DNA from: CALBPI01 sp038524795
GTDB taxonomy: Bacteria > Pseudomonadota > Gammaproteobacteria > Steroidobacterales > Woeseiaceae
NCBI GenBank assembly: GCA_038524795.1
Contig: JBCBIJ010000001.1
Location: 62,001 to 126,000 of the forward strand
Reading direction: 5' to 3'
Length of the DNA: 64,000 bases
Under the pieces are notes generated by a model. It worked only from the letters and a program-made list of their open reading frames with translations, searched no databases and was not told the DNA's origin. Of the stretch, positions 31,897 through 40,896 are shown one piece after another; position 1 is the stretch's first letter; the number at the start of each line of letters is the position of its first letter. Made by a program: the position numbers and the translations under genes.

Positions 31897-34158
31897 TCAG
31901 TCGGCAACGTCCTGCGCACTCTCGGCCATTCCGAAGATCTTGAGTGCGAACGCGTAGTTGTGGGCGCGCTCCTTGAGACGCTCAAAACGCGCCGCAGAAC
32001 CCGAGTGACCGGCGCCCATATTCATTTTCATAATGAACGGACCGCCCTTGGCTTCGTCGCGCAGGCGCGCGACCCATTTGGCTGGCTCCCAGTAAGTGAC
32101 GCGGTAGTCCGTGAGGCCGCCCGTCGCCATGATGGGCGGGTACTCGATATCGCCGCGGATGTTGTCGTAAGGCGAGTAAGCGGCGATGTCGTCGTAGGCT
32201 TCAGCGCTGTTGATCGGATCACCCCACTCCACCCACTCGGGCGGCGTAAGCGGCAGCTCGGCGTCAGAGATTGTGTTGATGACGTCGACAAAAGGTACCG
32301 CGGCGATGACACCACCGAAGAGGTCAGGACGCAGGTTCACGGCGGCACCGACGAGCAGGCCACCCGCCGAGCCACCGTAGATCACGGTCTCGCCTTCGCG
32401 ACCGTAGCCGCGCGCCTGCAGGGCCTCTGCTGCCGCCGTGAAGTCGGTGAACGTGTTCATCTTCTTACCGAGCTTGCCGTCGAGGTACCACTGACGGCCT
32501 TTCGCCGCGCCGCCGCGGATGTGCGCGGTGGCGTAGATGACGCCGCGATCAACGAGCGACAAAATGCTGGTGCTGAAGCCCGCGTCGATGGTTACGCCGT
32601 AGCTGCCGTAGCCGTAGAGCAGCAGCGGCGACGTGCCATCGACAGGCGTGCTCTTGAGTCGTAGCACGGTAACCGGCACCTGCGCGCCATCCCCGGCCTC
32701 GATGTCGAAACGCTCGACAACGTAGAGCGACGGATCATGACCGCTGGGCACTTCCTGCGTTTTTCGCAGCGTACGCTCACGCGTCTTCAGGTCATAGTCG
32801 TAGGTCTGCTCGGGCGTCGACGGCGACTCGTACACGAACCGAATGGTATCCGTGGCGTATTCATAGCCGCTGCGCAAGCCCAGGTCATAAGCGGCCTCGG
32901 GGAAGTCGATCTCGAAACCGTTGTCACCCTCGTAGTCCGTGACCACAATGCGCGGCAGCGCGTTCGAGCGCTCGATGCGCACCATCCAGTCCTCAAGCGG
33001 CACGAAACCGAGCACGTAAGTGCCAGGGTCATGCGGCAGCCAGTCTTCCCAATTCTCGCGGCCCGGGCTCTTGATCGGCGCACGTACGATCTTGAAGTCG
33101 ATCGCGCCGCCGGCATTGGTCTGGATGTAAAAGTGGTCGCCGTTGTGGCCGGCGTAGTAGAGCTCGTCTTCGGCACGCGGCGCGATGAGCGTGGGTGCCG
33201 TACCTACGGGCGCATCGGCCTTCAGAAAGTGCACCTCCGACGATGTGCTCTTGCCCGACGAAATCAGGATGTACTCGCCGCTCTGCGAAAGACCAACACC
33301 CAGGAAGAAGCTGTCGTCCTGCTCTTCGTAAATGATCTCATCATCGGCCGGGTCCGTGCCCAACACATGGCGTCGCACGCGCTTGGGACGCTGGTTCTCG
33401 TCGCGCTCGGTGTAGAAGAACGACTTGGAGTCGGGCGCCCAGACGGCGTCGCCGTCGGTGGAGCCGACCGTCTCGGCGAACTCCTCGCCGGTATCGATGT
33501 TGCGCACGCGGATGTCGTAGTACTCGGAACCCAGCGTATCGACGCCGTAGGCAATGAGTGCGTGGTCGGGGCTGTGCGCAACCTCTTCGATGCTGAAAAA
33601 CTCGTTGTCCCCGGCTTCGTTGTCACCATCGAAAAGGATCGTCTCGTCGCCGCCTCCACGCGGGGTCCGCGCGAAGATGGGGTAGTCGCCGCCTTCGCGG
33701 TACCGCACGTAGTAGGCGTACTCGCCATCGACCTGCGGAACAGAACTGTCGTCTTCCTTGATGCGGGCGCGCATTTCTTCAAACAGCTGGTCCCGCAGAC
33801 CGGCCAGCTCATCCGTGGCGGCCTCGTAGTAGCCGTTCTCCGCTTCGAGGTGCTGCAGGATCTCGGGCTTCAACGTCTCAGGCTCGCGCAGGACCGTCTG
33901 CCAGTTGTCGTCGCGCATCCACGCGAAGTTGTCGACACGGGTGTTGTCGTGCTGCGTGAGCTCGACAGGCCGCTTCTCGGCCACGGGCGCTTTGGCGTCG
34001 AAATCGGCAAACGGTGCCTTGCGGCTCGGCAGGGTGCTGGCGGTGGCGCTGTCCATCGCATCCTCTTCAGTGTCTGGTGCACGGTCTCCGCAGGCGGCGA
34101 GCGCGACACACGAGGCTGCAACAAGAAGGGTCGTGATCAGGCGGGTCGGCTGGATCAT
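31897..34158 (-). CDS. S9A-family serine peptidase lipoprotein (oligopeptidase B-like)
   Basis: A 753-residue prolyl-oligopeptidase-family enzyme. The N-terminal lipobox LAAC lies near residue 19, then an N-terminal beta-propeller and a C-terminal alpha/beta hydrolase with Ser597 (GGSAGG), Asp684 (LTDYRV) and His718 (GAGHSG), so the catalytic triad is complete. Similarity to oligopeptidase B suggests cleavage of short peptides after basic residues. Unlike classical cytosolic oligopeptidase B this copy is exported. Start ATG at 34156-34158 with CGGAG upstream. Monocistronic. Confidence 0.9.
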   Translation of the reverse strand: MIQPTRLITTLLVAASCVALAACGDRAPDTEEDAMDSATASTLPSRKAPFADFDAKAPVAEKRPVELTQHDNTRVDNFAWMRDDNWQTVLREPETLKPEILQHLEAENGYYEAATDELAGLRDQLFEEMRARIKEDDSSVPQVDGEYAYYVRYREGGDYPIFARTPRGGGDETILFDGDNEAGDNEFFSIEEVAHSPDHALIAYGVDTLGSEYYDIRVRNIDTGEEFAETVGSTDGDAVWAPDSKSFFYTERDENQRPKRVRRHVLGTDPADDEIIYEEQDDSFFLGVGLSQSGEYILISSGKSTSSEVHFLKADAPVGTAPTLIAPRAEDELYYAGHNGDHFYIQTNAGGAIDFKIVRAPIKSPGRENWEDWLPHDPGTYVLGFVPLEDWMVRIERSNALPRIVVTDYEGDNGFEIDFPEAAYDLGLRSGYEYATDTIRFVYESPSTPEQTYDYDLKTRERTLRKTQEVPSGHDPSLYVVERFDIEAGDGAQVPVTVLRLKSTPVDGTSPLLLYGYGSYGVTIDAGFSTSILSLVDRGVIYATAHIRGGAAKGRQWYLDGKLGKKMNTFTDFTAAAEALQARGYGREGETVIYGGSAGGLLVGAAVNLRPDLFGGVIAAVPFVDVINTISDAELPLTPPEWVEWGDPINSAEAYDDIAAYSPYDNIRGDIEYPPIMATGGLTDYRVTYWEPAKWVARLRDEAKGGPFIMKMNMGAGHSGSAARFERLKERAHNYAFALKIFGMAESAQDVAD

Positions 34159-34250
34159 GGGAGCTCCGTACAAGGGGGATTGGGCGACCCGTGATTCTGG
34201 CAGGTGGCCGCACAATTGCAAACGGAGCCGGCGATCCGCCGGCGGACGGG

Positions 34251-34700
34251 CTAGTGAGGTCGTCGCATTTGCGCCACAAGGCGCTGGAGGCGTTTCTGGC
34301 GGTGGCGATAGAGCGCTTTGGTGTAGAGCCAGACCACGCTCGTCAGCGGTCCGGCCTCAATGTCGACCTCGTCCACGTAGTGCGTGCCCTCTGGCACCTC
34401 GGTGATCTCGATGCGGTGATTCCAACGTTCGACGAAACCGCCGCCCTCGAAGGTTTGCAGCACGCGCGCCTCGTCGTCGCAGCGATGGACGTGCAGGTGA
34501 TGCTTCCAGGCGGGCAGCACTCCAAAGAACCGCAATCGCGTGTCCACGGCCTGCCCCTCGGACCAGCGCGCGGGAAAGTGCTCGGCGCCGTCGAACCCCA
34601 GCATGCCGCGATTGACGTAGACGAGTGTGCTGCTCCGTCGCGTTACCTCCCAGATCACGTCCGGTGGTGCGGCCAGCACGGTTTCGATTCGAGCTCTCAT
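34251..34700 (-). CDS. SRPBCC-superfamily protein
   Basis: A 149-residue START/Bet-v-1-fold protein. The opening MRARIETVLAAPPDVIWEVT is the characteristic first strand and helix (hydrophobic, then APxDxIW), followed by antiparallel strands ending in a long C-terminal helix (TSVVWLYTKALYRHRQKRLQRLV). Such proteins bind hydrophobic ligands or catalyse cyclisation. There is no neighbour that tells the ligand. The 214 bp between this gene and the next (34701-34914) hold no recognisable signal. Confidence 0.8.
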   Translation of the reverse strand: MRARIETVLAAPPDVIWEVTRRSSTLVYVNRGMLGFDGAEHFPARWSEGQAVDTRLRFFGVLPAWKHHLHVHRCDDEARVLQTFEGGGFVERWNHRIEITEVPEGTHYVDEVDIEAGPLTSVVWLYTKALYRHRQKRLQRLVAQMRRPH

Positions 34701-34914
34701 GCGCGACTCCCTGCGTTTATTGTTGTTGCCCGACCCCTGGGACGGGTGTCAGCACGATGCACCCCTTTCAGCTCATCCGAGACTACGCAAATGCGTGTGG
34801 GAGTTCGTTCGGACAGGTCTCAGGACCGAATGTGACGCAGGGCTCACTAATCCGCCGGATTTCCGGGTTCTGTCAAATCGCGACGCATAGATGCATCGGG
34901 TGGTCTACAAATCG

Positions 34915-36381
34915 TCACCGCACAATGGCGTTGAAGGTCAGCGTGAACGAGGGCGAACCGGAACCACCATTCGGATTCATGGCGCCCGACAACGCAATGC
35001 GGACTCCCGTCACAGCGTCGTCGACACCCGAGCCGTCGGGCGTCGGTACGTAGTCGAAGGGTGCACCGCCGCCTGGCTGATTGCTGAATGACACGTTAGT
35101 TGCTAAGAGAGTGACACCGCTGGGCAACGCACCATCGGCGAACACCACGGTGGGCGCCGGTGTGATGCGCAACGCGACATCGTCGGGCACCACGTCCGTG
35201 ATGATCAGCGAACCGGCGTCGACGGTGCCGGCGCCTTCATTGATGACGGTAATCGTGTAGGCGACTTCGGCGCCGGGGATGTCGTAAGGGTCCGTGGCGC
35301 CGTTAACGGGATCGGTCAGTGTCGTGACGACCTTGCTGACACGCAGGTCGGGCAGCGTTTGCGTGTCGAGGCAAACGTCGTCGACATGCCAGAAATCGAA
35401 CGTCGGACCCGACCCGTCGAGCTGGCGCAGGCGAATCCGGAACCCCGTGTGGCGGGCATTCGCCGGCATCGGATAGCTGCGCAGAAACACCTCACCGGGC
35501 GTACCGCTGCCCGCAAACTGCTCGAGCAGGACCCAGCTGCCGCCGTCATCGAGATACTCAACCACGAAGTCCTCAACGCCGTCCGGGTTTTCGCTAAACG
35601 AATCGGCGCCACGACGAATCCAGAGCGAGAGCGCGGAAAACGCCGGATTGGTCGTGTCGATGAGATTGGAGATGACGTCGACGGGGTCGCCATTCGTGAA
35701 GAGGCTCGCCGAAGGTGATTGGAAGGTCACGGTACTTGTGCCCGCACTGCCGCCGCCGGAGCTAATCGTCCAGTTGGCGGACAGCCCGCTCGAAAAGTCG
35801 TCGCAGCCACCGACGACCAGGGTGTTGCCTGCAGCGCGCTCGACCACTCGGACGTCATCGATGTGGTAGTAGTCGAAGTCGACGCCTGAGCCGCCGTCCT
35901 GGCGCAGCCGCAATGCGACGGAGCCGTGCAACGCATCGGAGGGCAGAAACAAGCTGTCGTTGAAGATCTGACCGGGCGTCCCGCCACCTGGATAGGTACG
36001 CAGCGCACCCCAGGTGCCATCGGTCCGACGGAATTCGAGCAGCAGGTCTTCGCCGCCGTCAGGGTATTCACTGAAGGCATCGCTGCCGCGGCGCACCCAG
36101 ATCGTGAGCTCAGCCGCCGGTACGGCCGCATTGAATGCCGGGCTCTGTGCAACTACGGGCCCGTGACGCGTAAACAGACCCGTGTTGCCCGAATTGGAAA
36201 CGGCGCCGCCCGTCGCGAGGCCCGCGCGGGTCGCATTGTTCGTGGTCCAGGGGGCGAGCGTCGCACGCTCGAAGTTATCCGTGAACAGCACATCGCCAGG
36301 CGCCGCCAATGCGGCGCCCGGGAACAGGGCGGCCAACGCGATCAGTGCGCGCCGCCAAGTCTGGCGCTTGAGTCCGGCCAT
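34915..36381 (-). CDS. Secreted protein with duplicated MAM-like domain and DUF11 domain
   Basis: A 488-residue exported protein. Signal peptide 1-26 (AALA). Two tandem copies of a beta-sandwich domain follow (about 30-182 and 190-340), each with an LTIWVRRG/LSLWIRRG strand, a GTPGQIF/GTPGEVF turn and a YYHIDDVRV/FWHVDDVCL end. Residues 345-488 resemble DUF11 adhesin repeats (VSKVVTTLTDP, YTITVINEGAG). Likely a surface or extracellular binding protein. No transmembrane anchor or sorting tail is seen at the C-terminus. The ligand is unknown. Confidence 0.75.
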   Translation of the reverse strand: MAGLKRQTWRRALIALAALFPGAALAAPGDVLFTDNFERATLAPWTTNNATRAGLATGGAVSNSGNTGLFTRHGPVVAQSPAFNAAVPAAELTIWVRRGSDAFSEYPDGGEDLLLEFRRTDGTWGALRTYPGGGTPGQIFNDSLFLPSDALHGSVALRLRQDGGSGVDFDYYHIDDVRVVERAAGNTLVVGGCDDFSSGLSANWTISSGGGSAGTSTVTFQSPSASLFTNGDPVDVISNLIDTTNPAFSALSLWIRRGADSFSENPDGVEDFVVEYLDDGGSWVLLEQFAGSGTPGEVFLRSYPMPANARHTGFRIRLRQLDGSGPTFDFWHVDDVCLDTQTLPDLRVSKVVTTLTDPVNGATDPYDIPGAEVAYTITVINEGAGTVDAGSLIITDVVPDDVALRITPAPTVVFADGALPSGVTLLATNVSFSNQPGGGAPFDYVPTPDGSGVDDAVTGVRIALSGAMNPNGGSGSPSFTLTFNAIVR

Positions 36382-36461
36382 GCTTCATTGCGTTACCAGG
36401 TTGGCGCCATGTTATGTCGCGCGGACAACTAAGGTGTTGAACGGGCTCACACTTTCGGGCA

Positions 36462-36989
36462 CTACTCGCGCGGCAGCGGCGGCGCAGGCCAGTCGGCGGT
36501 GACTTCGGCCTGCACGGGGCGCTCGAGGTACGTCGAAAGCGTCACAAAGGTGTGCGTGGCCACGACACCTTCGAACGCATTGATGCGCCGCAACAGCGCT
36601 TCGAGCGCGTCGGTGTTCGCAAGCCTGACCTTGAGGATCATCGACGTGTCGCCCGTGACCGAGTGCATTTCCTCGAGCTCGGGCAGCTCCGAGAGCCGGT
36701 CGATGGCCTCGCTGTGCCCCCAGTTTTTGGTGGCCACATGGATGAAGACGAGCAATGGGCGCCCGACGGCAGCACCCTCAATGGCGGCGCTGATGCGCCG
36801 GATTACGCCGGCGGCCTTGAGCTTCTTCACGCGCTCGTGAACCGCCGGAGCGGACAGCCCCACCTCGCGGCCCAGATCGGCGTAGCCGCGCGTCGCGTCA
36901 ACCACGAGCGCACCTAATATTTTTCGGTCCATGCGGTCGAGTGAGACACCGTTCGCGTGCTTGCTCCGAATCCCATCTGTTTTTGTCAT
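36462..36989 (-). CDS. Lrp/AsnC-family regulator (KynR-like by context)
   Basis: A 175-residue regulator. The N-terminal winged helix (about 18-70, LDRMDRKILGALVVDATRG and LSAPAVHERVKKL) is followed by an RAM ligand-binding domain (80-160). The start at 36987-36989 gives a short N-terminal extension; Met20 is an alternative. It is divergent from the indoleamine dioxygenase gene, with a strong Lrp-type box between them (37016-37030). In pseudomonads an Lrp/AsnC protein, KynR, controls kynurenine-pathway genes, so a similar job is inferred. The effector is likely tryptophan or kynurenine. Confidence 0.85.
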   Translation of the reverse strand: MTKTDGIRSKHANGVSLDRMDRKILGALVVDATRGYADLGREVGLSAPAVHERVKKLKAAGVIRRISAAIEGAAVGRPLLVFIHVATKNWGHSEAIDRLSELPELEEMHSVTGDTSMILKVRLANTDALEALLRRINAFEGVVATHTFVTLSTYLERPVQAEVTADWPAPPLPRE

Positions 36990-37015
36990 CCGCGGCTTTC
37001 CCGGCCTCCGATCTG

Positions 37016-37030
37016 GAGAATACTATTCTG
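37016..37030. promoter_or_regulatory. Lrp-type binding site
   Basis: GAGAATACTATTCTG matches 13 of 15 positions of the Lrp consensus YAGHAWATTWTDCTR and contains the perfect inverted repeat AGAAT-ACT-ATTCT. It lies 26 bp upstream of the Lrp/AsnC start and 60 bp upstream of the dioxygenase start; a -35-like TTGACC follows at 37043-37048. Confidence 0.7.
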
Positions 37031-37090
37031 CCACTTATCTACTTGACCGAACATTCTCTGGTCATAGCGCGGTTTAACGGAAGGGGCATC

Positions 37091-38269
37091 ATGAAACTTG
37101 CCGACTACGACATCTCGGCCGAACGCGGCTTTCTGTCTGATTTCGAGCCCGAACGCGTCGTGCTGCCGCACGCGTTGCAGCCTATTCGCGACGCCGCCCT
37201 GAGCTTGCCGCACTGGCTTCCGTCCGGCCGTATCCGCGCGTTGCTCGAGGCGCTGCCCGAGCCCGACATCGAGGCCTTTCTCGCCGACGCCACGGACGCC
37301 GAGGCGCGACTGGCGATGGTGCACTACAGCTTCCTTGTCCAGAGCTACGTGTGGGGCGAGCCTGAAGCACCGTGCGCGCTGCCGGCGACACTGGCGCGAC
37401 CGATCTGGCAGATTGCCAGACGAATCGGTCAACAGCCCCTGTTGCCCTACTCGGCTTACGTGCTCGACAACTGGGGTCGCATCGATGAGTCGGCGGGCTT
37501 CGGTCTCGACAACGTAACGATGCTGCAACCGTTTCTGGGCGGTCAGGATGAAGCCTGGTTTGTGCTGATTCACGTCGCTATCGAGGCGCGTGCGGGCGCG
37601 TTGCTTGCCGAGTTCCCGGCGCTGCTCGCGGCGGCTGAAGGTCATGACGCCTCGGCGATGCATGCCGCGCTCTCCACGATGTGCAGGGTCTGGGACGACA
37701 TCAACGCGATCTTTGACCGCATGCCGGAACGCTGTGACCCCTACATCTATTTCCACCGCGTGCGCCCGTGGATCCACGGCTGGAAGGACAACCCGGCATT
37801 GGGCGCTGGACTTATCTACGACGGCGTCGGGGAAACAAACGGGCAACCACAGAGCTTTCGCGGACAGACGGGCTCGCAGTCATCGATCGTGCCGGCCGTC
37901 GATGCGGTGCTCGGCCTCGGTCACGCCGATGATCCACTGCGCCGTTACCTGGACGAGCTGCACATTTACCGCCCGCCCCAACACCGGCGCTTCATCGACG
38001 ATGTGCGTGCACGCTCAACAGTGCGCGAAGCCGTCAGCAAACTCGGCGACGCAGCCGTCGTCGAGCGCTACAACGAAAACGTCGAAAAGCTCGCACGATT
38101 CCGCACGCGCCACCTCGAATACGCGGCGACCTACATCAACAAGCAGCAGCGTGACCACGAAGGCAACGCCGTCGACATCGGCACGGGGGGCACGCCGTTC
38201 ATGAAATACCTGAAGAAGCACCGCAACGAGACGCAGGCGCAGTTGCTCAGGGATCGGTTGGCGGTCTAG
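37091..38269 (+). CDS. Indoleamine 2,3-dioxygenase-family haem enzyme
   Basis: A 392-residue haem dioxygenase that opens the indole ring of tryptophan to N-formylkynurenine. Family signatures are RPWIHGWKDNPALGAGLIY, FRGQTGSQSSIVPAVDAVLG and the proximal haem ligand His298 in PPQHRRF, followed by VREAV and TRHLEYAATYI as in animal enzymes. Start ATG at 37091 with GGAAGGGG upstream. No other kynurenine gene (formamidase, kynureninase) is adjacent. Control by the divergent Lrp/AsnC regulator is likely. Bacterial members may act on other indoles. Confidence 0.88.
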   Translation: MKLADYDISAERGFLSDFEPERVVLPHALQPIRDAALSLPHWLPSGRIRALLEALPEPDIEAFLADATDAEARLAMVHYSFLVQSYVWGEPEAPCALPATLARPIWQIARRIGQQPLLPYSAYVLDNWGRIDESAGFGLDNVTMLQPFLGGQDEAWFVLIHVAIEARAGALLAEFPALLAAAEGHDASAMHAALSTMCRVWDDINAIFDRMPERCDPYIYFHRVRPWIHGWKDNPALGAGLIYDGVGETNGQPQSFRGQTGSQSSIVPAVDAVLGLGHADDPLRRYLDELHIYRPPQHRRFIDDVRARSTVREAVSKLGDAAVVERYNENVEKLARFRTRHLEYAATYINKQQRDHEGNAVDIGTGGTPFMKYLKKHRNETQAQLLRDRLAV

Positions 38270-38370
38270 TTCTGGCGAGCGCATCACCTCGCTCGAGACG
38301 TCGCGACAAGCAAAAAATCGACGCCCGAAATGCGGCGCCTGGTGCACTGGCAATGGCGTATAAATGTCGC

Positions 38371-39444
38371 ATGACAACCATGATGCTAACGCCAGAAGCG
38401 ATGTACGACGCATTGCTCGCGCGCGACCCGAACCACGACGGCAAATGGTACGTCGGTGTGCGCACGACCGGCGTCTTCTGCCGCTCCGTGTGCCCGGCAC
38501 GCAAACCTCTCTTCGAGAACTGCATGTTTCTCCCCGATACCGCCAGTTGCTTGGCCGCGGGCTTCCGCCCCTGCAAACGATGCCGGCCGCTCGAATCGCG
38601 AACGCCTAGCGATCCTCTCGTCGACGACCTGCTGAGCCGACTAGAACACGATCCCGGGCGTCGATGGTCCGAGCGCGATGTAATCGATCTGGGATACGAC
38701 CCCTCGACTGTGCGCCGTCGATTCCGCGAATACACTGGCATGACGTTCATCGCGCTTGCGCGGCAGCACCGATTGGGGCGCGCGTTCGGACGCCTGACCG
38801 CCGACGGCAACGTCGTGGACGCACAGATTGAGGCCGGATTCGAGTCTGCAAGCGGCTTTCGCGATGCGTTTGCGCGTCTGCTGGGTGTGGCACTTGGCAC
38901 TCTACGAAGGCGGGCTGAACTGGTCGCGGACTGGATCGAGACACCCTTGGGGCCCATGCTCGGCGTCGCGGACAACGAGCGCTTGCACCTCTTGGAGTTT
39001 CTCAACCGGCGCGCACTGCCCACCGAATTGAGACAACTGCACCGTGAGAGTAACGGCAGCCTCGGCATCGGCAGAACGCCACCCTTGAGGCGTATTGATG
39101 CCGAGCTCACGCAGTATTTCGCTGGCGCATCGGCGCAATTCGAGACTCCGTTGGCGCTGTCGGGCAGCACATTCTCGCAGACGGTTTGGCGTGCACTGCG
39201 GGACATTCCCGCTGGCGAAACACGCAGCTACGCGCAGATGGCTCGAGCCATCGGTCGTCCCTCCGCCGTGCGAGCTGTCGCAAGGGCAAACGGCGCCAAT
39301 CGGCTTGCGATCATCGTTCCCTGTCACCGGGTTATTGGCGCTGATGGCAGCCTCACGGGCTACGGCGGGGGGCTTTGGCGCAAACGCAAGCTGCTCGAGG
39401 TAGAGCGGCAATATCAAGAGACTCAACAGGCGGATACGGCTTAA
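38371..39444 (+). CDS. ada: Bifunctional DNA alkylation-response regulator / O6-methylguanine-DNA methyltransferase Ada
   Basis: A 357-residue Ada with all parts. The N-terminal zinc domain has Cys37, 41, 68 and 71, of which the first would accept methyl groups from phosphotriesters. A central AraC-type helix-turn-helix spans about 85-185. The C-terminal methyltransferase has acceptor Cys318 in IVPCHRVIG. Numbering from the ATG at 38371 gives cysteine positions within a few residues of the E. coli protein; starts at 38353, 38380 or 38383 are possible and none has a good ribosome-binding site. It repairs alkylated DNA and activates the response. The stop overlaps the next gene's ATG. Confidence 0.9.
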   Translation: MTTMMLTPEAMYDALLARDPNHDGKWYVGVRTTGVFCRSVCPARKPLFENCMFLPDTASCLAAGFRPCKRCRPLESRTPSDPLVDDLLSRLEHDPGRRWSERDVIDLGYDPSTVRRRFREYTGMTFIALARQHRLGRAFGRLTADGNVVDAQIEAGFESASGFRDAFARLLGVALGTLRRRAELVADWIETPLGPMLGVADNERLHLLEFLNRRALPTELRQLHRESNGSLGIGRTPPLRRIDAELTQYFAGASAQFETPLALSGSTFSQTVWRALRDIPAGETRSYAQMARAIGRPSAVRAVARANGANRLAIIVPCHRVIGADGSLTGYGGGLWRKRKLLEVERQYQETQQADTA

Positions 39445-40220
39445 TGGACCAACAACAACTTGCGACAAGCTTTCGAGAACTGCACCACGCAGACTCGCCT
39501 CTGGTGCTCTACAACATCTGGGACGCAGCCACCGCCATCGCCGCGACTGAAGCTGGGGCGACCGCCATTGCGACGGGGAGCCATTCCGTCGCGGGCGCAC
39601 ACGGCTACCCGGACGGCGAGGCGATACCGCTCGCTCTGTTGCTAACGATCGCCGAGCGGATCGCGGTGTCCACCCCGCTGCCGCTCAGCATCGATTTCGA
39701 AACCGGCTTCGCGGAGTCGAGGGACGTTCTCGCCGCAAACACAAGACGCCTTATCGAGACCGGCGCAGTCGGCATCAACTTTGAAGATCAGCGCATCGAC
39801 TCGGGAAGTCTACGAGACACCGACGCGCAGTGCGGACGGATCGACGCAGTTCGCCAGGCCGCGCGGTCCGCTGGCATTGATCTGTTTATCAACGCGCGAA
39901 CCGACGTGTTCCTCCTGACACCACAAGAACGGCACAGGCAAGTTGTCGACGACGCGATCGAACGCGGCAATCGCTATTGCGCAGCCGGTGCTGACGGTTT
40001 GTTTGTTCCGGGTCTTTCTGACCCCGATGCCATTGGCCGAGTATGCGAGCGTGTCGATGCGCCGATAAACGTCATGATGGGTGCCGGAACCCCCGAGTTC
40101 ACGACACTTGCGGAATTGGGTGTTGCGCGTATCAGCTATGGACCGGGGCCATTCAACAACGCCCTTCGTCGGTTCGGCGAGTCCGCCGCTGCAATTCATG
40201 GCAACAGTCGCCTGGCCTGA
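39444..40220 (+). CDS. Isocitrate lyase / PEP mutase superfamily protein
   Basis: A 258-residue TIM-barrel protein of the ICL/PEPM superfamily. Typical features: NIWDAATAIAATEAGATAIATGS, the metal-binding SIDFETGF, GINFEDQ, NARTDVF and NVMMGAG. The isocitrate-lyase KKCGH signature is absent, so isocitrate cleavage is unlikely; C-C bond cleavage or phosphonate chemistry on a 2-oxo acid is more probable. The ATG overlaps the ada stop (TAATG), so it is translationally coupled to Ada, an unusual pairing that may make it part of the alkylation response. Confidence 0.82.
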   Translation: MDQQQLATSFRELHHADSPLVLYNIWDAATAIAATEAGATAIATGSHSVAGAHGYPDGEAIPLALLLTIAERIAVSTPLPLSIDFETGFAESRDVLAANTRRLIETGAVGINFEDQRIDSGSLRDTDAQCGRIDAVRQAARSAGIDLFINARTDVFLLTPQERHRQVVDDAIERGNRYCAAGADGLFVPGLSDPDAIGRVCERVDAPINVMMGAGTPEFTTLAELGVARISYGPGPFNNALRRFGESAAAIHGNSRLA

Positions 40221-40275
40221 CGCTTGCGGGGTCGCTGAGGCACAGTCGGCAGGTCTGTTGCGCCACGAGCAGTTT

Positions 40276-40896
40276 TCAGATTTGCCGCACTAGTAACACC
40301 CAATTCTCGCCCGCGTTCTCCCAGCCGTCCTTGACCATGGGCCGCGAGGCACGCTCGACGTAACCACACCGCTCATACAGCCGACGCGCGCCCGTGTTGG
40401 CGTCGGACACGATGATGCTCAGCCCATCGCAACCGCTTTGTCTCGCGATGCGTGCGGCAGTGTCGAGCAGCGCCGTGCCGTAGCCTTTGCCGCGGTGCTC
40501 GGGATACGCCGCGAGCACATTGACGTACCAGGTGCCCACGGCGAGGTCTTCAAGCTGCTGCAGCGGCACGAATATCGGGGGCATGTCGTCATAGTCGGAA
40601 GGGTCCGCCGCAGCGGTAAGCGGATAGCCGATGACTGCAGCACTCGCCCGCCCGCCCTCGTCCCGCACCACGGTGTTGCGGTAAGAAAAACTCCCCGACT
40701 CGCGACGCGCCCGGGCGCGACCAATGTCCCATACGGACTCGCCATCCTTGGCGATGCCCGACCAGAGGTATACGGGCATGCCCTCGCCTGCGAAGTTCAC
40801 AAGCTCAGCCATCTCGTGGTCGTCCGCCAGGGTCGCGCGACGATAAGGAACAGGGAACGACTCGGCGTTTGCGCGCAACGATGCTGGCTCGATCAT
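40276..40896 (-). CDS. GNAT-family N-acetyltransferase
   Basis: A 206-residue acetyltransferase. The acetyl-CoA binding loop is HRGKGYGTALLD (R/QxxGxG/A type) after the strand TWYVNVLAAYPE, and the C-terminal ANTGARRLYERCGYVE is standard. The acceptor is unknown. Its ATG overlaps the stop of the sterol-desaturase-family gene (ATGA), so the two form an operon. The N-terminal 30 residues precede the canonical first strand. Confidence 0.85.
   Translation of the reverse strand: MIEPASLRANAESFPVPYRRATLADDHEMAELVNFAGEGMPVYLWSGIAKDGESVWDIGRARARRESGSFSYRNTVVRDEGGRASAAVIGYPLTAAADPSDYDDMPPIFVPLQQLEDLAVGTWYVNVLAAYPEHRGKGYGTALLDTAARIARQSGCDGLSIIVSDANTGARRLYERCGYVERASRPMVKDGWENAGENWVLLVRQI

Noticed and set aside
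32737..34194. A 485-codon open frame antisense to the S9 peptidase
   Set aside because: It lies fully inside a gene with intact catalytic motifs, has no ribosome-binding site and its composition is that of a GC-rich mirror frame.
39444..40220. Isocitrate lyase of the glyoxylate shunt
   Set aside because: The protein is too short and lacks the KKCGH catalytic loop.
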